Shown: positions 42,497 through 53,221 of the stretch, piece after piece
How the letters are laid out: every line of letters starts with the position of its first letter
Position numbering within the stretch: the first letter of the stretch is position 1
NCBI RefSeq assembly: GCF_040518285.1
Contig: NZ_CP155449.1
Span: 3,658,001 to 3,722,000 of the forward strand
Source: Knoellia sp. S7-12
GTDB lineage: Bacteria > Actinomycetota > Actinomycetes > Actinomycetales > Dermatophilaceae
Reading direction: 5' to 3'
Length of the DNA: 64,000 nt
Notes under the pieces: model-generated
The model's database searches: none
Told to the model about the DNA's origin: nothing
What the model saw: the letters and a program-made list of their open reading frames with translations, nothing else
Made by a program: the position numbers and the translations under genes

Positions 42497-43603
42497 TCAC
42501 TGCGTGAGCTTGGACAGGGTCGGGTCGTTGGCGTAGGCCTCCTTGGCGTTCGCCTTGGTGACGATCTGCGGCGCGAGAAGGTTGGCCGGGACAACCTTGA
42601 CCGTGTTGTTGTAGGACTTCTCGTCGTTGACCGTGGGCTTCTCGCCCTTCTGGAGGGCCTGCACCATCTTGATCGTCTCGGCGACGAGGGCGCGGGTGTC
42701 CTTGTTGATCGTGGAGTACTGCTCGCCAGCCATGATCGACTTGATCGACTCGACCTCGGAGTCCTGACCCGTGATGACCGGAACGGGCTTGCCTGCAGCC
42801 TTGACCGACGTGATGACCGCACGGGCCAAGGTGTCGTTCGGGGAGAGGACGCCATCGAGCGTTGCGGACGAATAGGACGCGGACAGAAGGGTGTCGGCGC
42901 GCTTCTGCGCGTTCTCGGCCTTCCAGCCCTGGGTGACGGCCTGGGTGAACTGGGTCTGCCCGGACACGACCTTGAGGGTGCCGTCGTCGATCTTGGGCTG
43001 GAGGACGCTCATCGCGCCATCGAAGAAGACCTTGGCATTGGCGTCATCGGGCGAACCGGCGAAGAGCTCGATGTTGTAGGGACCGGCCGGCTTCTTGGCG
43101 GCCATGCCCTCGAGGAGTGCATTGCCCTGCAGCACACCGACCTTGAAGTTGTCGTAGGCGACGTAGTAGTCGACAGCGGCGGTGTTCAACAGGAGACGGT
43201 CGTAGGCAATGACCGTCGCTCCCGAGTCCTTCGCGGCCTTGACCTGGGTGCCGAGCTGGGCACCGTCGATCGCGCCGACGACGATGACCTTGGCGCCCTT
43301 GGTGACCATGGACTGGATCTGGTTCTGCTGCTCACCTACACCACCGTTGGCGAACTGCACGTCGGCCTTGAAGCCAGCCTTGGCGAGGTCGTCCTTGAAG
43401 AGGTTCTCGGCGAGGACCCAGTTCTCGGAGGTCTTCTGCGGGAGGGAGACGCCGATCATGGAGTCGGCGGCGAAGCCACCGGTCGCGCCACTGGCGCCAC
43501 CACTGGCTGTGTCGGTGGAGGTGTCCTCGTCGGCCCGGCCACAGCCGGTCAGCGCGAGCGCGGCCACGGCGGTGACCGCCATCAGCTTGGTGAGGGAACG
43601 CAT
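42497..43603 (-). CDS. chvE: Monosaccharide ABC transporter substrate-binding lipoprotein
   Basis: This 368-residue periplasmic-binding-protein-like lipoprotein has lipobox LTGC (Cys21). The mature domain begins MIGVSLPQKTSENW. Sugar-contact stretches typical of the ChvE/XylF-like multiple-monosaccharide binders are present: VVVGAIDGAQLG, VIAYDRLLLN, NIELFAGSPDDANAKVFFDGAM and DGVLSPNDTLARAVI. It is the third gene after the ATPase and permease, 106 bases downstream. The gap contains one copy of the GTATGCCG word and no obvious terminator. Confidence 0.93.
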   Translation of the reverse strand: MRSLTKLMAVTAVAALALTGCGRADEDTSTDTASGGASGATGGFAADSMIGVSLPQKTSENWVLAENLFKDDLAKAGFKADVQFANGGVGEQQNQIQSMVTKGAKVIVVGAIDGAQLGTQVKAAKDSGATVIAYDRLLLNTAAVDYYVAYDNFKVGVLQGNALLEGMAAKKPAGPYNIELFAGSPDDANAKVFFDGAMSVLQPKIDDGTLKVVSGQTQFTQAVTQGWKAENAQKRADTLLSASYSSATLDGVLSPNDTLARAVITSVKAAGKPVPVITGQDSEVESIKSIMAGEQYSTINKDTRALVAETIKMVQALQKGEKPTVNDEKSYNNTVKVVPANLLAPQIVTKANAKEAYANDPTLSKLTQ

Positions 43604-43709
43604 GTCGTCTCTTTCTTTCGTATGCCGTGACGAACCCGGGGCGGAAACGTCACCTGTTCGGTTGTGATGAGGCGCTTTCAGTTGTGCTGCTGCTGTCCCG
43701 GGTGGGGTG

Positions 43710-44960
43710 TCAGGACTCTTGCTTCACCGTGTCGGAGGTCTCCTGGGTGGCTCGACCGCCGAAGTTCTTCATCATCAGACCGACGAGGGATCGTCGACCC
43801 TGCGACTTGTTGTAGACGTCAAAGGCGACGGCCACGAGCAGGACGAGACCCTTGATGATCTGGGTCATGTCCGCGCCGACCCCCAGGAGCTGGAGCCCGT
43901 TGTTGAGCACGGCCATGACGAGGCCACCGATGACGGCTCCGACGACCGTGCCGACACCGCCGGTGACCGCGGCGCCACCGATGAAGACGGCCGCGATTGC
44001 GTCGAGCTCCCAGCCGACGCCGTCGAACGGGCCGGACGCGTTGGAGCGGGCGACGAACATCATCCCCGCGAGGGAGGCGAGGATCGCCATGTTCATCATG
44101 ACGAGGAAGTTGACCCGCTTGGAGCGCACACCGGACAGCTCGGCGGCGTGCCGGTTGCCACCGACCGCGTAGACGTGGCGACCGATGATCGTGCGGGTCG
44201 AGATGAAGCCGTAGAGCAGGACGAGGCCACCGAGGATGAGCGCCGAGATCGGCAGCGACGTACCCCGGCGACCCGACGCCATGAGGAAGGCGACCGCGAG
44301 GATCGCGATGCAGATGAGGGCCAGCCTGATCCAGGTCACGCGAGAGTCCTCGATCACCGCACCGATCTTCTTCTGGTTGCGTCGGTTGCGCACGACCCCG
44401 AAGACGATCGCCGCGCAGACGAGCACACCGATGATGATCGTCGGGTTGTTGTAGCCCGTGGCCGGGCCCAGTTCCGGGAGGTAGCCGGCGCCGATCCTCT
44501 GAAAGTCCTCGCCGACGGGGACGGTGTTTGACTTGCCGACGTACTGGTTGGCGCCGCGGAAGATGAGCATGCCGGCCAGGGTGACGATGAAGGCGGGGAT
44601 GCCGACGATCGCGACCCAGAAGCCCTGCCATGCACCGACGACGGCACCGATGCCGAGGCCGAGCAGGATGCCGAGCCACCAGGGGATGCCCCAATCGCGC
44701 ATGGCGATGGCAACGACGATGCCGGCGAAGGCCGCGATCGACCCGACCGAGAGATCGATGTGGCCGGCGATGATGACGAGGACCATCCCGATCGCCATCA
44801 CGAGGATGTAGCTGTTGCCCTGGAAGATGTTGATGACGTTGCCGGGGTCGAGCGTCAACCCGTCCGTGAGGAACTGGAAGAGCACGATGAGGAAGACGAG
44901 GGCAAAGATCATCCCGAACTGGCGGGTGTCTCCACCGAAGATCTCCTTGAGCTTGTTCAT
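43710..44960 (-). CDS. mmsB: Monosaccharide ABC transporter permease
   Basis: This 416-residue CUT2-family permease has about ten hydrophobic segments, including the early [31 protein letters not shown], a CUT2 hallmark. The late GAVTGGVG-like segment reads [32 protein letters not shown] polar insert near residues 195-215 ([20 protein letters not shown]) is typical of the GguB/MmsB group. It overlaps mmsA by ATGA. With mmsA and chvE it imports xylose, arabinose, glucose or galactose-type sugars. Confidence 0.93.
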   Translation of the reverse strand: MNKLKEIFGGDTRQFGMIFALVFLIVLFQFLTDGLTLDPGNVINIFQGNSYILVMAIGMVLVIIAGHIDLSVGSIAAFAGIVVAIAMRDWGIPWWLGILLGLGIGAVVGAWQGFWVAIVGIPAFIVTLAGMLIFRGANQYVGKSNTVPVGEDFQRIGAGYLPELGPATGYNNPTIIIGVLVCAAIVFGVVRNRRNQKKIGAVIEDSRVTWIRLALICIAILAVAFLMASGRRGTSLPISALILGGLVLLYGFISTRTIIGRHVYAVGGNRHAAELSGVRSKRVNFLVMMNMAILASLAGMMFVARSNASGPFDGVGWELDAIAAVFIGGAAVTGGVGTVVGAVIGGLVMAVLNNGLQLLGVGADMTQIIKGLVLLVAVAFDVYNKSQGRRSLVGLMMKNFGGRATQETSDTVKQES

Positions 44961-46531
44961 GCTGCGTCCTTCGGGGTGGATTCAGAGGTGGACTTCACAG
45001 GGCCGGTCCTGGTCATGAGACGCATGAGCGACTCCTGGTCCGCGTGCTTCTTGTCGAGGACGCCGGTGATCCGGCCCTCACTGATCGTGTAGATGCGGTC
45101 GCTCAGGCCAAGCAGCTCGGGCAGCTCGGAACTGACGACGATGACGCCCTTGCCCTCGCTGGCAAGCCGCTGGATGATCCCGTAGATCTCGAACTTCGCG
45201 CCGACGTCGATGCCGCGGGTGGGCTCGTCGAGGATGAGCAGGTCGGGGTCGGTGAAGAGCCACTTGGAGAGGACGACCTTCTGCTGGTTGCCACCCGAGA
45301 GCTTGGCCACGCCATAGTCGACCGACGGCGCCTTGGTGCGAAGCGCCTTGCGGTAGTCGTCGGCAGCCGTGTGCTCGGCCCTGCGGTCGATGACGAGGTT
45401 GTGGGCGATCTTCTTGAGTTTGGCCGAGACCGTCGTCGACTTGATGTCGTCGAGGAGGTTCAGGCCCAGTGATTTGCGGTCCTCGGTGACGTAGCCGATG
45501 CCAGCATCGATCGCGGCGGGCACGTTGCGCAGGTCGACCCGCTTGCCGTTGAGCGTCATCTCGCCGCTCATCCAGTTGCCGTAGGAGTGACCGAAGATCG
45601 AACGCATCAGCTCCGTGCGCCCCGAACCCATGAGTCCGGCGAAGCCGACGATCTCACCGCGCCGCACGAAGAACTCGGACTGCTTGGCCACGAGCCGGTC
45701 CGGCACCTGCGGATGGGACACGGTCCAGTTCCTGACCTCGAACATCACCTCACCGATCTCGGGGGTGTGGTCGGGGAAGCGCGACTCGAGCGAGCGGCCG
45801 ACCATCCCGCGGATGATGCGGTCCTCGTCGACGGCACCCTCACGCACGTCAAGGGTCTCGACGGTCTCGCCGTCGCGGATGATCGTGATGGCGTCGGCGA
45901 TCGCCTCGATCTCGTTGAGCTTGTGGCTGATCATGATCGACGTGATGCCCTTGCCCTGCAGGCCGCGGATGAGGTCGAGCAGGTGTCGTGAGTCCTCCTC
46001 GTTGAGCGCCGCGGTCGGCTCGTCGAGGATGAGCAGCTGCACGTCCTTGGCCAGGGCCTTCGCGATCTCGACGAGCTGCTGCTTGCCGACGCCGATGTTC
46101 TTGATCGGGGTCTCCGGGTCCTCTTCGAGACCGACGCGGGCGAGGAGGTCTCGCGCTCGGTTGTTGGTCTTGACCCAGTCGATCGCGCCGCGCCTGGTCT
46201 CCTCGTTGCCGAGGAAGATGTTCTCGGCGATGGAGAGCTCGGGGATGAGGGCGAGCTCCTGGTGGATGATCACGATGCCGGCGTGCTCGGAGTCGCGGAT
46301 GTTGTTGAACGTGACGTCGGCCCCGTTGAAGCGGATCGTCCCGTCGTAGGTGCCGTGGGGGTGGACACCGGACAGGACCTTCATCAGGGTCGACTTGCCC
46401 GCGCCGTTCTCGCCGCAGATGGCGTGGACGTCACCGCGGCGCACCGTGAGGGTGACGTCGGAGAGGGCCTTGACACCAGGAAAGGTCTTGGTGATGGCCG
46501 TCATCTCAAGGATGGGCGCAGAACCGGCCAC
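44957..46531 (-). CDS. mmsA: Monosaccharide ABC transporter ATP-binding protein
   Basis: This 524-residue double-cassette ATPase of the CUT2 family has a first cassette with Walker [10 protein letters not shown] and Walker [13 protein letters not shown]. The second cassette lacks a normal Walker A ([12 protein letters not shown]) but has [15 protein letters not shown] and [15 protein letters not shown], as usual in this family. It starts the mmsA-mmsB-chvE operon. About 110 bases upstream lies a perfect 15-bp palindrome of ROK-operator type. Confidence 0.95.
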   Translation of the reverse strand: MAGSAPILEMTAITKTFPGVKALSDVTLTVRRGDVHAICGENGAGKSTLMKVLSGVHPHGTYDGTIRFNGADVTFNNIRDSEHAGIVIIHQELALIPELSIAENIFLGNEETRRGAIDWVKTNNRARDLLARVGLEEDPETPIKNIGVGKQQLVEIAKALAKDVQLLILDEPTAALNEEDSRHLLDLIRGLQGKGITSIMISHKLNEIEAIADAITIIRDGETVETLDVREGAVDEDRIIRGMVGRSLESRFPDHTPEIGEVMFEVRNWTVSHPQVPDRLVAKQSEFFVRRGEIVGFAGLMGSGRTELMRSIFGHSYGNWMSGEMTLNGKRVDLRNVPAAIDAGIGYVTEDRKSLGLNLLDDIKSTTVSAKLKKIAHNLVIDRRAEHTAADDYRKALRTKAPSVDYGVAKLSGGNQQKVVLSKWLFTDPDLLILDEPTRGIDVGAKFEIYGIIQRLASEGKGVIVVSSELPELLGLSDRIYTISEGRITGVLDKKHADQESLMRLMTRTGPVKSTSESTPKDAA

Positions 46532-46638
46532 ATCGTCTCCTCATCGAGTCGGTCGCCGAGGACCTCGCTGGCCTCGGTGAGCCGATGTTAGACCCGCAAC
46601 CTGTCTTGTCGCAGCCCTCCCCGAGAGGACGCTCAGCC

Positions 46639-46653
46639 TTGTCCACTGGACAA
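46639..46653. promoter_or_regulatory. Perfect palindrome, candidate ROK/XylR-type operator for mmsA
   Basis: TTGTCCA-C-TGGACAA, seven-base perfect arms with a one-base centre, lies 108-122 bases before mmsA. TTGTCC/GGACAA half-sites are characteristic of actinobacterial ROK-family sugar repressors, and a further GGACAG follows at 46663-46668. No ROK gene is in the window, so the regulator would act in trans. Confidence 0.6.
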
Positions 46654-46739
46654 CGCTAATCGGACAGTTCCGCGCTCGACGGCGTGCGTTCGCGGGCCGC
46701 ATCGGATGACAGCGCAGTGCGCCCCCGACAGCCCATCGG

Positions 46740-47009
46740 TCAGTCAGTTGTCGGTTCCGGGTCGTACCAGCCGTGGTGCTCTTGGGTGAGGGCGGCGAAC
46801 CGGTCACGAAGTCCGCTCTCCACCGGCCCCGACTCGTCCTCGACCATGTCCTCGCGCACGTGGACGCCCCACTCGTGGTCGTCGGCGTTGTCGTCTCCCG
46901 CGTGGGCCACCCGCAGGACCCGGACGTCGGTGAAGCCCTCGTCGGACAGCTCGCTCGCGATCTGTTCGGCGGTGGCGCGTTCGGCGAAGAGGAGCAGGTG
47001 CTGGGTCAC
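46740..47009 (-). CDS. RraB-like ribonuclease E inhibitor family protein
   Basis: This 89-residue acidic protein opens MTQHLLLFAERATAEQIASELSDEGFTDVRVLRV, the half-ferredoxin-like RraB domain. It ends EHHGWYDPEPTTD, where the GWYDPEP close is typical of the family. RraB binds RNase E in proteobacteria; in actinobacteria the target is unproven. It follows hspR by 39 bases on the same strand, so heat-shock read-through is possible, but a promoter of its own cannot be excluded. Confidence 0.8.
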   Translation of the reverse strand: MTQHLLLFAERATAEQIASELSDEGFTDVRVLRVAHAGDDNADDHEWGVHVREDMVEDESGPVESGLRDRFAALTQEHHGWYDPEPTTD

Positions 47010-47048
47010 GGCGCCAGTATGCCGCGCGCTCGGGGCCTACTCGGCATT

Positions 47049-47507
47049 TCAGGGGCGCCAGAGGACGAGAGCCTGCGATGCGGAGCCACCCCCGGGCCGG
47101 CGGCGCGGCCGCTCCCCCAGCCGGCTGGCGAGGATCTCGCCACCCGGTCCGACGGAGAACACCCGCGAGCCCCCGGCTGCGGCGATGCGGAGCAGGTCGA
47201 CTTCTCGGGTCACCTCAGCGACGCGGGCTCGGAGGGCGTTGACCTGGTTCTCGAGCTCGAGGATGCGGGCGATGCCCGGGAGGCTGATGCCCTCCTCCTG
47301 GGAGAGGCGTTGCACCTCGCGGAGCAGCTCGACGTCGCGCGCCGAGTAGCGCCGGCCGCCACCTCGCGTGCGTGACGGCGTGACGAGACCGATTCGGTCG
47401 TACTGACGCAGGGTCTGGGCGTGCATGCCAGCGAGCTCGGCCGCGACCGAGATGACGAAGACAGCAGCCTCGTCATCCGGTCGCGGCATCCGTTGGCGCG
47501 GCGCCAT
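47049..47507 (-). CDS. hspR: Heat-shock repressor HspR (MerR family)
   Basis: This 152-residue MerR-type protein has DNA-binding helices at 18-60 (VISVAAELAGMHAQTLRQYDRIGLVTPSRTRGGGRRYSARDVELL), then a Leu-rich coiled coil at about 85-110. It binds HAIR elements with DnaK as co-repressor, shutting off the dnaK operon and clpB. It begins two bases after the dnaJ stop, the usual last position in dnaK-grpE-dnaJ-hspR. The C-terminal tail is longer and more basic than in Streptomyces. Confidence 0.95.
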   Translation of the reverse strand: MAPRQRMPRPDDEAAVFVISVAAELAGMHAQTLRQYDRIGLVTPSRTRGGGRRYSARDVELLREVQRLSQEEGISLPGIARILELENQVNALRARVAEVTREVDLLRIAAAGGSRVFSVGPGGEILASRLGERPRRRPGGGSASQALVLWRP

Positions 47508-47509
47508 GG

Positions 47510-48553
47510 TCAGGCCCGAGCCCGGTCAGCGAGCTCAGCCCGCGGGTCCACGCCATCCGCTTCGGCCTGCAGGACCTCGACGGCCTCACGAGCCCTGTCG
47601 GACAACGCATTCGGGACGATGACCTGGACCTTGGCCAGCAGGTCGCCGGTCGAGGTCTTGCCCGCGACGCCGCGGCCCTTGACGCGCAGGACGCGACCGG
47701 ACGGTGTGCCCGGAGCGATGCGCACCTTGACGTTGCTGCCGTCGAGGGTCGGCACGGCGATGGTGGCGCCGAGCGCAGCCTCGGCGAAGGACACCGGGAG
47801 GTCGAGTGTGAGGTTGTCGCCGTCACGTCCGAAGACCGGGTGCTTCTCCACCGACACGGCAAGCATGAGGTCACCCGCGGCGGCACCCGGCTCGCCGGGC
47901 TGGCCCTTGCCGCGGAGCCGGATCTTCTGACCGTCCCTGACACCAGCAGGGATGCGCGCGTTGATGGTGCGCCCCTCGGCAGTGCGCAGCGTCACGGTCG
48001 AGCCCTCGACCGCATCGCGGAACGGGAGTGTCGTGGAGGCCTGCACGTCGGCCCCCTTGCGCGGACCGCGGGGGGCGCCGTATCCGGCATACCCCGCCTG
48101 TCCGCGCCCAGCGGAAGCACCGGCAGCGCCACCGAACATCTGCGCCAGCAGGTCGTTGACGTCGGGATCACCGCCACCGCCGGGATAGCCGCCATAGGAC
48201 GACCCACCGCCGGTGTCGAAGCGCACGCGGGACCCGCCGCCGCCACCGAAGGCGCTGAAGACGTCGTCGAAACCGCCGTTGCCACCCGCACCGCCAGCCG
48301 TGAAGCGTGCGCCGCCGTGGGCCATCTGGCGAACGGCGTCATACTCCTCGCGCTGCTTGGTGTCGGACAGCACCGCGTTGGCTTCGCCGATGTCCTTGAA
48401 CTTCCGCTCGGCAGCCGCATCACCCGGGTTCTTGTCAGGGTGATGCTTGCGGGCGAGCTTGCGGTAGGCCTTCTTGATCGCGGTGGAGTCGGCATCCTTG
48501 GGGACGCCGAGGATCGCGTAGAAGTCCTTCTCGAACCAATCCTGACTCGCCAT
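47510..48553 (-). CDS. dnaJ: DnaJ co-chaperone lacking the zinc-finger domain
   Basis: This 347-residue Hsp40 has a J-domain with HPD in [15 protein letters not shown] (about residues 32-46) and a Gly/Phe-rich linker (80-160). It then has two C-terminal beta domains ([35 protein letters not shown]). The four CxxCxGxG zinc repeats of class A DnaJ are absent, so it is a class B (DnaJ1/CbpA-type) protein, as commonly found in actinobacterial dnaK operons. The ATG at 48553 is 79 bases after grpE. Confidence 0.94.
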   Translation of the reverse strand: MASQDWFEKDFYAILGVPKDADSTAIKKAYRKLARKHHPDKNPGDAAAERKFKDIGEANAVLSDTKQREEYDAVRQMAHGGARFTAGGAGGNGGFDDVFSAFGGGGGSRVRFDTGGGSSYGGYPGGGGDPDVNDLLAQMFGGAAGASAGRGQAGYAGYGAPRGPRKGADVQASTTLPFRDAVEGSTVTLRTAEGRTINARIPAGVRDGQKIRLRGKGQPGEPGAAAGDLMLAVSVEKHPVFGRDGDNLTLDLPVSFAEAALGATIAVPTLDGSNVKVRIAPGTPSGRVLRVKGRGVAGKTSTGDLLAKVQVIVPNALSDRAREAVEVLQAEADGVDPRAELADRARA

Positions 48554-48632
48554 CAGCGCCTCCTCTCAGACATCGTATGCCGTTGCGAGACAACGGTGCT
48601 CGTGTTGAACCACACCGTCCGCTCACACCGTG

Positions 48633-49294
48633 TCATTCAGGATCGGCGACGGCCACCCGCGCGGGGCGGAGGACCTGGTCGCCGGTGCGGTAGCCGGGCT
48701 GGAGCACCTGAACCACCGTGGTGGCCGTCGCGTCGGTGGGCAGCTCCGGGTTGGAGGCGTCCCACGCGGCGTGCATCAGGGCCTCGTGCTGCATCGGGTC
48801 GAAGGTCTCACCGACGCCGCCGAAGCGGGTCAGCCCGAACTTGCCGAGGCTGGCCTCGAGCTTGTCGGCGATCGCCGCGAACGGACCGTCGGTGAGGTCG
48901 CCGTGATTGCGCGCCAGCTGGATGTCATCGAGCACTGGGAGCACCGACTCCAGGACGTCACGCACCGCTCGCTCCTGGACACTCGCCCGGTCACGATCGA
49001 CACGCCGCTTGTAGTTGACGTACTCCGCATTGAGTCGCTGGAGGTCATCGAGCCGCTGCGCCGCGAGCGCCGTGTCGGGGTGCTCGGTGCTGTCATCGAC
49101 CGCGGGCGCCGGAGCGAACGCGGGGGTGGTGGCCCCGGCCTGCGCCGGGGCCACCTCCTCACCGTCGTTGATCGACTCGGTGTTGATCGCGTCAGACTCG
49201 GTGTCCTCGGCAGTCGCGTCAGCGGCCGTCTCCGACTCCTCATCAACGATCTCGCCGTCGAAGACCTCGCCCTCACCCGGCATACGAGCGTCTG

Positions 49295-49298
<4 letters not shown>
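48633..49298 (-). CDS. grpE: Nucleotide exchange factor GrpE
   Basis: This 221-residue GrpE has a long acidic N-terminal region (1-85). It then has the coiled coil [27 protein letters not shown] and the C-terminal beta domain [12 protein letters not shown] with [24 protein letters not shown]. It releases ADP from DnaK. GTG 49298 overlaps the dnaK stop (GTGA). The disordered N-terminus is longer than in E. coli, usual for actinobacteria. Confidence 0.96.
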
Positions 49299-51199
<1,901 letters not shown>

Positions 51200-51224
51200 G
51201 GTGGGGTTCTCCTTGACGTAGGGA

Positions 51225-51245
51225 GTTGAGTTGCTTTCACTCAAG
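51225..51245. promoter_or_regulatory. HAIR element 1, dnaK promoter region
   Basis: GTTGAGT-N7-ACTCAAG, one base from the HspR consensus CTTGAGT-N7-ACTCAAG, lies 26 bases before the dnaK start codon. Position next to the ribosome site implies that HspR bound here covers the transcript start. Confidence 0.9.
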
Positions 51246-51286
51246 TTAGGACGGTGTATGCCGTATGGCAAATCCGTGCTTCCAAA

Positions 51287-51307
51287 CTTGCGTTCACTCG
51301 ACTCAAC
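51287..51307. promoter_or_regulatory. HAIR element 2, upstream of dnaK
   Basis: CTTGCGT-N7-ACTCAAC keeps the exact N7 spacing but has one internal arm mismatch and one altered end base. Its centre is 62 bp from that of element 1, close to six helical turns. A second weaker site is in line with the multiple HAIRs of Streptomyces dnaK. Confidence 0.7.
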
Positions 51308-51438
51308 TCTTGACCCCGGCTCGTTGTTCCCCCGCACGAAAACTGATCTCCGCCCTCTTGGTCGACTCGTGGATTTCGTAGGCACGGACCTCTGCGAGTC
51401 AGGCCAGAACCCCAGCCTGCGATGGCAGGGTGAAGACC

Positions 51439-52212
51439 ATGACTCACGAACAAGGTCCTCGATTCACCGGCTCGCGGGTCCTCATCACCGGGGGCGCGCA
51501 CGGCATCGGCCGGGCGTGCGCGCAGCGGCTAGCCGACGAGGGGGCTCGCGTCGGGGTGACCGACCTCGACATCGCGACGGCTCGCGAGGTGGTCACGGCC
51601 CTCGGTGGCCCGAGCGACGAGCACCTCGCGGTCGAGCTGGACGTCACCGACGACGACTCCGTCCGAGCCGGCCTCGCGACCGTGGCTGATCGCCTCGGTG
51701 GCCTCGACGTCCTGGTCAACACCGCCGGTGGGGGTGTCCCGCACGACGACTTCGAGCAGGTCGGCGACGACATGTGGTCCCAGGTGCTGGAGCTCAACCT
51801 GATGAGCGCAGTCCGCTGCATCCGCGCGGCGCTGCCCCACCTCCGCCGCAGCGAGAACCACCCGGCGATCGTCTCGGTGAGTTCGGTCAACGCGCTGCTC
51901 GCGCTCGGGGGCGAGCCCTACTCGGCGGCAAAGCTGGGGCTGCTGTCGCTCACCCAGAACCTTGCCGCCCAGCTCGGCCCGGCCGGCATTCGGGTCAACG
52001 CGGTGGTGCCGGGCACCATCCGCACCCGCGTCTGGGACAACCAGGAGGGTGGCGCCGACCGGATGGTGCCGTTCTATCCGTTGGGTCGGGTGGGCGAACC
52101 CGATGACATCGCTGCCGCAGTCGCGTTCCTCGCGTCCCGCGATGCGAGCTGGATCACCGGCCACGCGCTCCCGGTGGACGGCGGACTGCTCACCGGGCAC
52201 CGCAAGGTCTGA
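51439..52212 (+). CDS. SDR family oxidoreductase (FabG-like)
   Basis: This 257-residue classical SDR has cofactor motif TGGAHGIG, acidic DLD after the second strand (NAD preference), NTAGGG in place of NNAG, the catalytic Ser in [19 protein letters not shown], and the closing [14 protein letters not shown] 51439 follows AGGG by eight bases; GTG 51430 is an alternative. It is divergent from dnaK and alone on its strand. The Asn-to-Thr change in NNAG is unusual but occurs in some family members. Substrate unknown. Confidence 0.88.
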   Translation: MTHEQGPRFTGSRVLITGGAHGIGRACAQRLADEGARVGVTDLDIATAREVVTALGGPSDEHLAVELDVTDDDSVRAGLATVADRLGGLDVLVNTAGGGVPHDDFEQVGDDMWSQVLELNLMSAVRCIRAALPHLRRSENHPAIVSVSSVNALLALGGEPYSAAKLGLLSLTQNLAAQLGPAGIRVNAVVPGTIRTRVWDNQEGGADRMVPFYPLGRVGEPDDIAAAVAFLASRDASWITGHALPVDGGLLTGHRKV

Positions 52213-52251
52213 TCCTCAGATCTGATGGTGCCTTCACCGGCTTGGTATGGG

Positions 52252-53118
52252 TCAGGTCGTCGCGAGCAGTCGCAGCCCAGCCAACGAAGGACTGTCCGGC
52301 TGGGCCGTGTAGGTGAGCAGTCGCTGTCCGCTGCCCTCCGGCAGATGCAGCACCTCGTAGTCGAGATCGAGGTCGCCGACCTGTGGGTGATGGAACCGCT
52401 TGGTGCCACTGGTGCACAGCTTCACGGCGTGCTTGGCCCACAACGACGCGAACTCAGGGCTGTTGAGACTCAGCTCGCCGATCAACTCGGCCAGCCGACG
52501 ATCGTCCGGGAACTGCGCGGCGACGAAGCGGATCGATGACACGGCCAGCGCGGCCTCCGTGGCCCAGTCGCGATGCAACTCGCGGGTGTGGGGGTCAAGG
52601 AACATGAGACGAATCTGGTTGGGACGCAGGCCTGCTCGCGTCGGCGCCGTGAAATCGAGGTGGCCGGCGAGGAGCAGATGGCCGAGCCGATTCCACGCGA
52701 GGATGTCGTTGAATCGCCCGAGGAGCAGCGCTGGGGTCTCGGTCATCGAGTGCAGCAGCTGCTGGGCCCCGGGCTTGGCGGTTTCTGGCCTGGCCGCACG
52801 GCGAGGTTTGGCCGGGGCAGGGTGGGCCAGGGCAAACAGGTGAGCGCGCTCGTCGGGATCGAGCTGCAACGCGCGGGCCAACGCGTCGATCACTGCGTCA
52901 GAGGCGTTCTGGGACTGGCCCTGCTCCAACCGGGTCAGGTAGGTCACGGACACACCGGCAAGGTGCGCCAGCTCCTCCCGCCTCAGACCCGGCACACGTC
53001 GGCGACCGTAGCCCCGCACGCCAGCCGACTCCGGGGACAACGCATCCCGACGAGACCGCAGGAACTCCCCCAGCTCGGTGACCGGCGGACGGCCGACAGT
53101 GCGCACGGGAGTCTCCAT
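52252..53118 (-). CDS. XRE-type regulator with MmyB ligand-binding domain
   Basis: This 288-residue regulator has an N-terminal helix-turn-helix (about 15-85; VPGLRREELAHLAGVSVTYLTRLEQGQSQNASDAVIDALARAL). The MmyB-like C-terminal domain contains PALLLGRFNDILAWNRLGHLLL, NQIRLMFLDP and the DLDLDYEVLHLPEGSGQRLLTYTA ending. Such proteins bind a fatty-acid-like or small ligand. It is divergent from an MFS exporter gene and an SDR gene, a very common actinobacterial pairing, and should control them. ATG 53118 is used; longer frames upstream overlap the exporter. Confidence 0.92.
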   Translation of the reverse strand: METPVRTVGRPPVTELGEFLRSRRDALSPESAGVRGYGRRRVPGLRREELAHLAGVSVTYLTRLEQGQSQNASDAVIDALARALQLDPDERAHLFALAHPAPAKPRRAARPETAKPGAQQLLHSMTETPALLLGRFNDILAWNRLGHLLLAGHLDFTAPTRAGLRPNQIRLMFLDPHTRELHRDWATEAALAVSSIRFVAAQFPDDRRLAELIGELSLNSPEFASLWAKHAVKLCTSGTKRFHHPQVGDLDLDYEVLHLPEGSGQRLLTYTAQPDSPSLAGLRLLATT

Positions 53119-53150
53119 GTCCACCAGTGTCCTCGATCTGCCCGGCGGGA

Positions 53151-53173
53151 GCCTGCCCCTGCCGGGGGTAGGC
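53151..53173. promoter_or_regulatory. Inverted repeat in the XRE/MFS divergent gap
   Basis: GCCTGCCCC (53151-53159) and GGGGTAGGC (53165-53173) form an inverted repeat with one G/T mismatch and a five-base centre. It lies in the 103-base gap between the XRE regulator and the MFS gene. It is the best operator candidate there, though GC-rich DNA makes such repeats less surprising. Confidence 0.4.
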
Positions 53174-53221
53174 AAACCAGAGGTCTGGCTGGGCCTGCGG
53201 GCGGGTGTGAGCGTGGGTCTC

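Noticed and set aside
43604..43709. Terminator or attenuator between mmsB and chvE
   Set aside because: No convincing stem was found in the 106 bases; only one copy of the GTATGCCG word stands out.
51200..51385. Upstream extension of dnaK
   Set aside because: It runs through the ribosome site and both HAIR operators. DnaK begins [10 protein letters not shown].
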